64,000 bases of DNA from the NCBI GenBank assembly GCA_024763035.1, contig JANTGG010000003.1:1-64000 (forward strand), read 5' to 3'. The notes under the pieces are model-generated. The model was given only the letters and a program-made list of their open reading frames with translations. It searched no databases and was not told the DNA's origin. A program made the translations under genes and the position numbers. Below, in pieces: positions 34,394 through 41,727 of this stretch (position 1 is the first letter of the stretch; every line of letters begins with the position of its first letter). The DNA is from Desulfocapsa sp. (GTDB lineage: Bacteria > Desulfobacterota > Desulfobulbia > Desulfobulbales > Desulfocapsaceae).

Positions 34394-36016
34394 TCAGCAC
34401 TCCAACATATCAATCTGCCATTTTTGACCATTCATTTTCCGTTTAAATACGGTCGGATGGGGATGCTTGTCCAGACTCTTGTAATCGATGGTATAATGCA
34501 AACCCCTGGATTCTTTTCTCTCCATTGCCGACTGAATAATCAGCAGGGCATTGAGAGCAATGTTCCTCAGCTCAATCATATTAGGGGTAATAATATACTC
34601 ATGGTAAAACTGATCAATTTCCTGAAAGATTACTGCCATTCGTTTTTTGGCAAGCTCCAGTCGTTTCTCAGATCGGACGATCCCGACATAATTCCACATG
34701 GTCCGACGAATAACATCCCAGTTATGATTAATCAGAATTTCTTCACTGAGTTTTCGGGCATTACCACTTTTCCAGACATCGACATCCGGCAATTCAAAAG
34801 ATTGCAAGCGGTCCCAGCTCTTCTGACAATAGTCGGCGGCGCGGTCTGCAAAAACCACAGCCTCCAAAAGTGAATTACTGGCCAATCGATTCCCACCATG
34901 CAGACCGGTACTTGCAGTTTCTCCCAGGGCCATCAATCCAGGAATGGAAGTTCGTCCGTTTCTATCTGTCCGCACACCCCCACACATGTAATGCGCTGCA
35001 GGAACAACCGGAATAGGCTGCTTACTGATATCAATTCCACGACTCAGGCATCGATTAAAAATTGTTGGGAATCGCTTCATCAGAAATTCAGCATCCCGAA
35101 AACTGATATCGAGATAGACACAATCTTCACCTGTCTCCTTCAGTTCACTGTCTATTGCCCTTGCCACAGTGTCACGGGTGGCAAGATCTTCCCTGGGATC
35201 ATACTTCTTCATAAACGGCACCCCATCCCTCCCGACAAGGACTGCCCCCTCACCCCTAACTGCCTCTGATATAAGGAAGTTTTTCTCCTGTGGATGATAC
35301 AGGCAGGTTGGATGGAATTGAACGAACTCCATATTCTCCATTTCTGCCCCTGCCCTGAAAGCCATGGCAAGCCCGTCCCCGGTTGCGATATCCGGATTAG
35401 TCGTATAAAGGTATACTTTCCCGACCCCACCACTGCAGAGAGCAGTCACCTTTGCCCGATAGGGCTCAACACTCTCCCCTTCCATTACATACGCCCCGAC
35501 ACACCGCGACCCCATATTGGAACCACAAGCTTCCGGGACCATCAACAGGTCAACAGCAATGTGATTTTCCAGAAGCGTTATATTTTCAGTCGCCCGGGCA
35601 CTCTCAAGCAACGCCCTCTCAATCTCCCTGCCGGTGAGATCATAGGAATGCGCAACCCTACGATGACTATGCCCCCCTTCCCTGCCCAAAGAATACCCCG
35701 AAGTTGTTGCACCATCCTTCACAAAATCCACACCGATCCTCACCAGTTCACGAACACGAGCAGGACCGTCACTGACGACAAGGTCCACAACGGATTCATC
35801 ACACAAGCCCGCCCCGGAGAGAAGGGTGTCATTGATATGGGACGCCATACTGTCATCTTCTTCCAACACAGCAGCTATGCCACCCTGAGCAAGATTGGTG
35901 GCAGTATCCACATCCCTCTTTTTGGTGACCATCACCACCGTGCCCATCTCTGCACACTTCAAAGCAAAGGAGAGTCCGGCAATACCACTTCCAATTATCA
36001 AAAAATCACTTTTCAC
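34394..36016 (-). CDS. nadB: L-aspartate oxidase
   Basis: The FAD enzyme oxidises L-aspartate to iminoaspartate in NAD synthesis. The first residues 'SDFLIIGSGIAGLSFAL' are the FAD-binding GxGxxG loop. Other signatures are 'ATNLAQGGIAAV', 'SLGREGGHSHRRVAH', 'EFVQFHPTCLY', 'FLISEAVRGEGAVL' and 'AAHYMCGGVRTD', with 'GLHGGNRLASNSLLEAVVF' near the end. In anaerobes fumarate is the likely electron acceptor. I start at a GTG at 36016 (540 residues, normal length), 5 bases after AAGGGGG. The longer open frame would pass through parS and has no homology. nadA and nadC are not present. Confidence 0.93.
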   Translation of the reverse strand: MKSDFLIIGSGIAGLSFALKCAEMGTVVMVTKKRDVDTATNLAQGGIAAVLEEDDSMASHINDTLLSGAGLCDESVVDLVVSDGPARVRELVRIGVDFVKDGATTSGYSLGREGGHSHRRVAHSYDLTGREIERALLESARATENITLLENHIAVDLLMVPEACGSNMGSRCVGAYVMEGESVEPYRAKVTALCSGGVGKVYLYTTNPDIATGDGLAMAFRAGAEMENMEFVQFHPTCLYHPQEKNFLISEAVRGEGAVLVGRDGVPFMKKYDPREDLATRDTVARAIDSELKETGEDCVYLDISFRDAEFLMKRFPTIFNRCLSRGIDISKQPIPVVPAAHYMCGGVRTDRNGRTSIPGLMALGETASTGLHGGNRLASNSLLEAVVFADRAADYCQKSWDRLQSFELPDVDVWKSGNARKLSEEILINHNWDVIRRTMWNYVGIVRSEKRLELAKKRMAVIFQEIDQFYHEYIITPNMIELRNIALNALLIIQSAMERKESRGLHYTIDYKSLDKHPHPTVFKRKMNGQKWQIDMLEC

Positions 36017-36031
36017 CACAACCCCCTTCAG

Positions 36032-36047
36032 TGTTTCACGTGAAACA
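36032..36047. promoter_or_regulatory. parS centromere-like site
   Basis: TGTTTCACGTGAAACA is a perfect 16-base palindrome and matches the ParB-binding parS consensus TGTTNCACGTGAAACA. It lies between nadB and parA, 15 bases before the nadB start codon. ParB loading here should nucleate chromosome segregation and may also affect nadB expression. It is the only perfect copy I found in the window. Confidence 0.93.
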
Positions 36048-36275
36048 TATGCAAACCAGATTGAAAAACAGTGTGCCCAATGTATCGCTGACGGCGGTGA
36101 AAGGCAAGGACTTGGTCTTTTTACCTGGTTTTTTTTCTTTTCAGGAGAATAACATTGTGACTTGTTCGGAAATACGATAAAAATGAGTGTCAGAAAACGT
36201 ATCGCCATCACACTATCGGGTGCAAGCTGTACTTTGCAAATCAACCAAAAGCAGATATCTGTTTACGGGGAACAC

Positions 36276-37052
36276 ATGGAAAAAGGCAAGATTGTAGCAG
36301 TCGCAAACCAGAAGGGCGGAGTTGGCAAAACCACATCCGCCGTCAGCCTGGCATCTGCCCTGGCTAGAAAGAAGAAAAAAGTCCTGCTCGTGGATTCCGA
36401 CCCACAGGGAAACGCCTCTTCCGGATCAGGGGTGAATTTACGGGAAGTGGAAAAACACCTCTACCACTCCTACATGGAGGATCTGCCTGTTACTGAGATT
36501 TGCGTCACCCCGCAATCCAAGTGGAAACTTACTGTCATCCCCTCATCCATTGATCTGGCAGCAGCAGAAATGGAGCTTTTTCCCAGGGAGGAGCGGGAAT
36601 TCGTACTCAAAAAACTCCTTGAGCCTGCTCAAAAAAAGTATGACTATATACTTATAGACTGTCCTCCATCCCTGGGGCTTCTGACAATTAACAGTCTAAC
36701 CGCGGCAAACTCTGTTCTTATCCCCATGCAATGCGAATATTTTGCCATGGAAGGGCTTGCTCAACTTGTAAAAACCATTCGTTCTGTCAAAAAATCACTC
36801 AACAGGGAGCTTTACATAGAAGGACTCCTTTTAACGATGTTTGACAAACGCAACAGGCTGACATTTCAGGTTGCCGATGAAATTGAAAAGCATTTTGGAG
36901 ACCAGTTGTTTAAAACGGTTATCCCTCGTAATGTGCGCTTGAGTGAATGCCCAAGTCATGGTCAATCTGTGATAGAGTATGACATTAAATCAACCGGGGC
37001 AAAAGCCTACATCAAGCTTGCCAATGAGTTTGTGAAAAGGCAGAAAAAGTAA
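36276..37052 (+). CDS. parA: Chromosome-partitioning ATPase ParA (Soj)
   Basis: The 258-residue protein begins 'KIVAVANQKGGVGKTTSAVSLASAL', the deviant Walker A with the signature Lys, followed by 'VLLVDSDPQGNASSGSG' (Walker A') and 'DYILIDCPPSLGLLTINSL' (Walker B). ATP-dependent DNA-bound dimers move ParB-parS complexes. I start at the ATG at 36276, which has ACGGGGA 5 bases upstream; the open frame extends 38 codons further with no homology. parB follows 33 bases downstream, and parS lies 230 bases upstream. Confidence 0.95.
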   Translation: MEKGKIVAVANQKGGVGKTTSAVSLASALARKKKKVLLVDSDPQGNASSGSGVNLREVEKHLYHSYMEDLPVTEICVTPQSKWKLTVIPSSIDLAAAEMELFPREEREFVLKKLLEPAQKKYDYILIDCPPSLGLLTINSLTAANSVLIPMQCEYFAMEGLAQLVKTIRSVKKSLNRELYIEGLLLTMFDKRNRLTFQVADEIEKHFGDQLFKTVIPRNVRLSECPSHGQSVIEYDIKSTGAKAYIKLANEFVKRQKK

Positions 37053-37085
37053 AAAGGCACTTTATTTTTCAGTAAGGAAAGAGAT

Positions 37086-37955
37086 ATGGCAAAGAAAAAA
37101 GGCCTGGGAAGGGGAGTAGACCTTCTCTTTAATCAGGAAGAGGATGAGGAAAAGTTTTTTGAGTGTGATATTGAGCAAATTGTTCCCAATCTCTACCAAC
37201 CAAGACAACACTTTGATCCGGACAGTCTGCAGGAACTTGCCGACTCAATTTCCCAAAACGGGGTTATCCAGCCATTGGTCGTTGTGGCAAATCCTGAAGG
37301 AGCCTATGAACTCATAGCAGGGGAGAGAAGGTTACGAGCCTCCAAACTGGCAGGACTGAAAGAAGTCCCGGTTGTCCTTCGGGATGTGTCCAGCGAAGAA
37401 GAACTCCTGGAGCTGGCTCTTATTGAAAATGTCCAGCGTCAGGATTTGAATCCCCTTGAAGAAGCTGAAGCCTATGAAAAACTTATCCAGCAGTTTTCCT
37501 ACACCCAGGAACAGGCTGCTGCCAAGGTAGGCAAGCAGAGATCCACCGTGGCAAACCGTCTACGACTCCTGCAACTTCCCGATTTCATTAAGGATGATAT
37601 CTGCAAACAACGCCTTTCAGAAGGGCATGCCCGAGCCTTGCTCCGTTTAACTGATGATGAGATTGCCATGAAAGAGGCAAGAGATCTGATTATCTCCAAA
37701 GGGATGTCTGTTCGTCAGGCAGAAAAACTGACCAGCAGAATGAAACAGACAAGCAAGACGGCGGGGAACAGCAAGGCAAAAGAAACACCAGTTATCCCGC
37801 AATCCTTCTCCCATTCACTTCTCACCCGTGTAAGCAACAAACTGCACTCCAAGGTTCAACTGGTTCAAAACGGAACACGGGGTAAACTCGAAATCGAATA
37901 CTACTCGGTGGACGATCTGGAGCGGCTGGTTGCCCTGATCGCAGGTGAAGAATAA
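37086..37955 (+). CDS. parB: Chromosome-partitioning protein ParB (Spo0J)
   Basis: The 289-residue protein has the N-terminal ParA-contact segment 'KKKGLGRGVDLLF', box I with the CTPase motifs ('LYQPRQHFDPDSLQELADSISQNGVIQPLVV', 'LIAGERRLRASKLAGLKEVPVVL'; GERRxRA), box II 'ALIENVQRQDLNPLEEAEAYEKLI', a helix-turn-helix 'FSYTQEQAAAKVGKQRSTVANRLRLLQLP' for parS, and a C-terminal dimerisation region. The ribosome-binding site AAGGAAAGAG precedes the ATG. It should bind the 36032-36047 site. Confidence 0.95.
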   Translation: MAKKKGLGRGVDLLFNQEEDEEKFFECDIEQIVPNLYQPRQHFDPDSLQELADSISQNGVIQPLVVVANPEGAYELIAGERRLRASKLAGLKEVPVVLRDVSSEEELLELALIENVQRQDLNPLEEAEAYEKLIQQFSYTQEQAAAKVGKQRSTVANRLRLLQLPDFIKDDICKQRLSEGHARALLRLTDDEIAMKEARDLIISKGMSVRQAEKLTSRMKQTSKTAGNSKAKETPVIPQSFSHSLLTRVSNKLHSKVQLVQNGTRGKLEIEYYSVDDLERLVALIAGEE

Positions 37956-38047
37956 CAGAGTGTGTTGTTGTACATATAAAATATATCTACTCCAACATTC
38001 TTCATTTACCCCGCTAAGCACTTCCTTAACTCTTTGGGAGAAAACAC

Positions 38048-38341
38048 ATGGCATTACTTCAATTAACAATGATTCCAATGGGTGAGGGCGTCAGTGTAGG
38101 TGATTATGTCAGCCTGATCCAAAAAAGTCTGGAGAAGGAAGGGGCCCGTTACCACTTGAACGATATGGGCACCGTCATCGAGGGAGATGTTCAGGAACTG
38201 CTGGGTCTCCTGGCACGAATTTACGAAACACCCTTTGAACACGGAGCTGTGAGGGTAGTTACCCAGATCGTCATCGATGACAGACGGGACAAGGAAATTC
38301 ATATCGGCGATAAAATAGAAGCTGTTTCACAGCGCCTGTGA
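38048..38341 (+). CDS. MTH1187/YkoF-like thiamine-binding family protein
   Basis: The 97-residue protein matches the MTH1187 (DUF77) family: 'LTMIPMGEGVSVGDYVSLIQKSLEKEGARYHLNDMGTVIEGDVQELLGLLARIYETPFEHGAVRVVTQIVIDDRRDK'. These small ferredoxin-like-fold proteins form tetramers and bind thiamine or related small molecules. It follows parB by 92 bases and precedes the CXXC peptide gene by 76 bases on the same strand. Confidence 0.88.
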   Translation: MALLQLTMIPMGEGVSVGDYVSLIQKSLEKEGARYHLNDMGTVIEGDVQELLGLLARIYETPFEHGAVRVVTQIVIDDRRDKEIHIGDKIEAVSQRL

Positions 38342-38417
38342 CAATCTCCATACGCACCCTGTCACCCTCTCTCTTCTCCATGGTAGTATATATAAACCCT
38401 TCACTGAATAAACCCTT

Positions 38418-38576
38418 ATGAAAGCACAGTCAAAAAAAAGTGGGATCAAACTTTCCACAACCCTTCTCTTTGTATTTTTCCTGTCCCTGCTCCTGTTCGG
38501 ACTCAACGTCAAGGAACCGCAACGTGTCATGGAACAGGCCTGGAATATCTGCCTGGAATGTATCGGGATAGGCTGA
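38418..38576 (+). CDS. CD1871A-type small CXXC membrane peptide
   Basis: The 52-residue peptide was found by reading the sequence between annotated genes. It has a basic N-terminus (MKAQSKKSGIKLS), one transmembrane helix (about 14-29, TLLFVFFLSLLLFGLN), then 'EPQRVMEQAWNICLECIGIG' at the C-terminus with Cys45 and Cys48. 'ICLECIGIG' is the signature of CD1871A-family CXXC proteins, which are usually encoded next to NapH/YccM-like 4Fe-4S membrane proteins. Exactly that kind of gene follows at 38831. It may pass electrons or thiols across the membrane. The ribosome-binding site is weak. Confidence 0.75.
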   Translation: MKAQSKKSGIKLSTTLLFVFFLSLLLFGLNVKEPQRVMEQAWNICLECIGIG

Positions 38577-38830
38577 CACCAGTGAAAAAATTTCAGGAAA
38601 TATTTCACTGTTCGCAAGCTCTTAAGAGCTAATAGAAAACATACCAGAACAAACCGAAAAAAGGAATAAAGGACGTTTTTTCTGACACTTAAGCTTTACA
38701 GTGGCAGTACTGTTTACCAAAAAAACGGCATTGCCACTCTGCTTTGCTAACTTTTACTCTTGTCTGTAAGCCGTTACTTTCAGCACGGTTCCGTCATTAA
38801 ACTATCTCAGCACCTAAAAGAGACAACACC
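38577..38830. other. 254-base gap with hairpin and palindrome
   Basis: CAGTGAAA (38580-38587) pairs with TTTCACTG (38603-38610), and a perfect 14-base palindrome AGCTCTTAAGAGCT lies at 38617-38630. A GTGGCA/TGCCAC inverted repeat starts at 38701. None has a T-run. They may be operators for the downstream 4Fe-4S gene. No further gene is seen. Confidence 0.45.
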
Positions 38831-39742
38831 ATGGAAGCACTCCGCAAACTTATACAACTTATCGCCACACTGCTCACCAACAGTTATTTTCTTTTTCCTG
38901 TCACTCATAATATCTACCAGGGACCTGCGAAGGTTATCTGTGCACCAGGTCTGAACTGCTACTCCTGTCCGGCATCCACGACCTATTGTCCCATCGGTGC
39001 CATTCAACAGCTGCTGCTCAGTGTGCGGTTTTCTCTGGAAACAGGATCGCTTTTTTTCAGCTCCTACGTTGTCGGGACCGTGGGCTTGATAGGCACAGCA
39101 ACAGGGCGAATAACCTGCGGATGGCTCTGCCCGTTCGGACTGGTTCAGGAACTCCTCTACAAGCTGCCTGTTAAAACGAAGGTTGAACTTCCCTATCTGC
39201 TGAGATACGTAAAATACCTTATGCTTGTTTTTTTCGTTGTTCTTATGCCGTTACTGCTTGTCAATGAATGGGGAATGGGGCTGCCATGGTTCTGTAAATA
39301 TGTGTGCCCGGCAGGTACTCTCGAAGCTGGTATTCCAATGATCTTTCTTCAGCCGGATCTGCGGGCAACAATAGGTTTTTTATTTTACAACAAGCTCGCC
39401 TGGATGATTATTTTTCTCCTTTGGAGTGTTGTCACCTCCAGACCTTTTTGTAAAACCACCTGTCCTCTCGGTGCTTTTTACGGTCTCTTCAACAAAGTCT
39501 CCCTTATAAAACTGGAACTGAACGAAACACTCTGTACAAAATGCGGTCACTGCGCAGATGTATGCCCCATGGGTATCCAGTTTAACGAGGCAGTCGGCAG
39601 CCCCGAGTGCATTATGTGTATGCGCTGTATGAGAGAAGGATGCGATTTTGGTGCTATCACACTCACCTGCGGTGGTATGCATCTTCTTGCAGACAACCGA
39701 CGGGACAGGAAAAAAGACAAATTTATTGAGCAGGAACTCTAA
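38831..39742 (+). CDS. NapH/YccM-like membrane 4Fe-4S binding protein
   Basis: The 303-residue protein has about five membrane helices (for example 'SSYVVGTVGLIGTATG', 'YLMLVFFVVLMPLLLV', 'LAWMIIFLLWSVV') with Cys-rich loops: 'CYSCPASTTYCPIGA', 'CGWLCPFGLVQEL' and 'CKYVCPAGTLEAGIP', each with CxxxCP. 'CKTTCPLGAFY' follows, then two ferredoxin-type 4Fe-4S motifs ('CTKCGHCADVCPMG', 'CIMCMRCMREGC'). It should relay electrons across the inner membrane, as NapH-like subunits do. The upstream CXXC peptide is a probable partner. It carries more Cys motifs than E. coli NapH. Confidence 0.88.
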   Translation: MEALRKLIQLIATLLTNSYFLFPVTHNIYQGPAKVICAPGLNCYSCPASTTYCPIGAIQQLLLSVRFSLETGSLFFSSYVVGTVGLIGTATGRITCGWLCPFGLVQELLYKLPVKTKVELPYLLRYVKYLMLVFFVVLMPLLLVNEWGMGLPWFCKYVCPAGTLEAGIPMIFLQPDLRATIGFLFYNKLAWMIIFLLWSVVTSRPFCKTTCPLGAFYGLFNKVSLIKLELNETLCTKCGHCADVCPMGIQFNEAVGSPECIMCMRCMREGCDFGAITLTCGGMHLLADNRRDRKKDKFIEQEL

Positions 39743-39870
39743 TGTTCCTCTTTTTAATTGTTGCCGCTGGTATGCTGAATGGCAGCAGATCCTCTTTCGA
39801 CAGAAGAAAAACATGGAAATGAATAGTGGACTGAGCTAATTTAGCAAAAGCGGAGATTGACCAATACAAA

Positions 39871-39896
39871 TACCGGTGATAAACGAGACACCGGTA
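39871..39896 (+). repeat. TACCGGTG inverted repeat upstream of the SH3 gene
   Basis: TACCGGTG (39871-39878) pairs with CACCGGTA (39889-39896) over 10 bases, 25 bases before the SH3-domain gene. The arm resembles the CACCGGTGATGAACG part of the dispersed repeat. It may be a leader hairpin or an operator. Confidence 0.4.
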
Positions 39897-39921
39897 CCAA
39901 CTCTTTCCAGGTTATTTTCAC

Positions 39922-40392
39922 ATGAACAGCGTTTCCCGCAAGACCAGCATAACAGTTTTTCTAACCCTCCTGATTATTGCCTTCGGCACTACTGCTTTCG
40001 CCAAAATGTACTCCATAAAGGGGGACAGGGTGCAGGTAAGGTCCGGAGCCGGCACAAAATATTCCGTAAAATGGGAATATGGAAACGGCTTCCCCCTGAA
40101 GAGACTTTCCACGAGGGGAAAATGGATCAAGGTCAAGGACTTTGAAGGCGATACGGGATGGGTACATTCCAATTATCTCAATACCGAAAACCATATGATC
40201 GTAAAGGTCAACAAGGGAAAGAAGAAAAAAATCAATATTCGCAGCGGTCCTTCCACAAAGTATAAGAAGGTTGGTCAGGCCTACTACGGAGTTGTTTTCA
40301 AAACACTGGAGCAGAAGAAAGGCTGGGCAAAAGTTCAACATGAATCAGGATTGACCGGATGGGTGAAACGCAGCCTGCTCTGGGGATTTTAG
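39922..40392 (+). CDS. Secreted protein with two bacterial SH3 domains
   Basis: The 156-residue protein has a signal peptide (1-27, ending TTAFAK) and two SH3b domains: 'MYSIKGDRVQVRSGAGTKYSVKWEYGNGFPLKRLSTRGKWIKVKDFEGDTGWVHSNYL' and 'VNKGKKKKINIRSGPSTKYKKVGQAYYGVVFKTLEQKKGWAKVQHESGLTGWVKRSLLWGF'. SH3b domains bind cell-wall peptides or other proteins, so it probably acts in the periplasm. No enzymatic domain is present. It is a stand-alone gene between the 4Fe-4S protein and the efflux operon. Confidence 0.85.
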   Translation: MNSVSRKTSITVFLTLLIIAFGTTAFAKMYSIKGDRVQVRSGAGTKYSVKWEYGNGFPLKRLSTRGKWIKVKDFEGDTGWVHSNYLNTENHMIVKVNKGKKKKINIRSGPSTKYKKVGQAYYGVVFKTLEQKKGWAKVQHESGLTGWVKRSLLWGF

Positions 40393-40498
40393 TGCGGTAT
40401 TCTTTAAAAATCGTAATAAAAAAGAGACAGATACAGTCTGTGCTTCCCCCTTCAAGCTCTACCCCCTGCCGGCTCCCATAAGACGGCTGTTTTTTATG

Positions 40499-40522
40499 AC
40501 CCCTGTTCCTGTTAACAGGGGT
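40499..40522 (+). promoter_or_regulatory. Hairpin/operator upstream of the efflux operon
   Basis: ACCCCTGTT (40499-40507) pairs perfectly with AACAGGGGT (40514-40522) over a 6-base loop, 60 bases before the adaptor gene. It has no T-run on the plus strand. It could be the operator of the efflux/biosynthesis operon or a leader hairpin; no regulator gene is adjacent. Confidence 0.35.
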
Positions 40523-40581
40523 GCGCTGACATTTGCAGCAGACCACGCTGCAATCATCAGCAAAGGAGAGAGTAGAGACCA

Positions 40582-41727
40582 GTGCATACACGACATGCTC
40601 AATCACTGCGGGCAAAGATTGTCTATACCGCCTGGAGCAATATCCCCAGGCTTGCTCTCCTCCTCCTGCTTGTCCTGATCGTTATTCTCACAGGGCGCAT
40701 CAAACAGGAGAGCACAGCGATCAACAGGGAAAAATCTGCAACACCCACCCAGGAAAAACCCACCATCAATGTTGTCACCCTTTCCCTCACTCCTGCTGTA
40801 ATATGTGACCGTATCAGTCTTCCGGGATCACTGGTGCCGTGGGTCACACTCCCCTTACTCGCCAAAATTCGCGGCGAGGTTACCGAAGTTCCTGTCCTGG
40901 AAGGGCAGGTGGTGAAAGAGGGCGACATCATTGCCAAAATAGAGAGTGCAGATTATCGCATCGCAAGAGATCGGGCTGCTGCTGCTCATACCCTTGCCAT
41001 GGCAGAATTTAATCGGTCAAAAAAGGTGTATGCCAAGGGAACAATTTCCGAGGCGGATTTTGAATCGAAGAAGGCTGCCTTGCTGACCGCAAAGGCAGAT
41101 CTGGAGAACGCAGAGCTTCTCCTCTCCCGCTGTACCATCACAGCCCCCATTGAGGGGGTAATCCGCTCACTCAATGCAAAAGTTGGTCTCCTGCTCTCTG
41201 TGGCAGACCCGGTTGCAGAAATCCTGCAGATTAATCAGCTGAAGGCAATCATAGGCATACCCGAATCAGATGTCACAGCAGTCACCCGGCTGAACACTGT
41301 GGAACTGTACATTCAGGCCCTGAACAACAAAAAGATTCCTGCGAAAAAATATTTTCTGCCCCCGTCCCCGGAACCGGCAGCCAGAGTATATAACCTGGAA
41401 CTGCAGGTGGATAACAGAGAGGGATTGCTCTTTCCCGGTATGTTCGTACGGGCAGATATCATCAAGCAGACCATTGATAAGGCACTGAGTGTTCCGTTTT
41501 ACAGTGTGATTTCCAGAAACGGGGAACAGTTTGTCTTCGTGGAACATGATGGTGTTGCCGAAAAACGGTCTGTCCATCTGGGAATTATGGAAAAATGGAT
41601 GGTGGAAATCACCGACGGTCTGCATGCTGCCGACAGACTGGTCGTTGAGGGGCACCGCAGCGTTGAAGACGGTCAGAAGGTACGGGTGGTCAGAAATATA
41701 CACGATCCCGGAGAGCTGCCTCAATGA
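40582..41727 (+). CDS. RND efflux periplasmic adaptor (membrane fusion protein)
   Basis: The 381-residue protein has an N-terminal signal-anchor ('LALLLLLVLIVILTG'). The barrel-sandwich 'ITLPGSL...' region is represented by 'ISLPGSLVPWVTLPLLAKIRGEVTEVPVLEGQVVKEGDIIAKIESADY' (lipoyl-like half), a helical hairpin (about 140-180) and the second half 'CTITAPIEGVIRSLNAKVGLLLSVADPVAEI'. It links the inner-membrane pump to an outer-membrane channel. The start is GTG with GGAG 13 bases away, so the exact start is uncertain. Its stop overlaps the pump start (ATGA). Confidence 0.88.
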   Translation: MHTRHAQSLRAKIVYTAWSNIPRLALLLLLVLIVILTGRIKQESTAINREKSATPTQEKPTINVVTLSLTPAVICDRISLPGSLVPWVTLPLLAKIRGEVTEVPVLEGQVVKEGDIIAKIESADYRIARDRAAAAHTLAMAEFNRSKKVYAKGTISEADFESKKAALLTAKADLENAELLLSRCTITAPIEGVIRSLNAKVGLLLSVADPVAEILQINQLKAIIGIPESDVTAVTRLNTVELYIQALNNKKIPAKKYFLPPSPEPAARVYNLELQVDNREGLLFPGMFVRADIIKQTIDKALSVPFYSVISRNGEQFVFVEHDGVAEKRSVHLGIMEKWMVEITDGLHAADRLVVEGHRSVEDGQKVRVVRNIHDPGELPQ

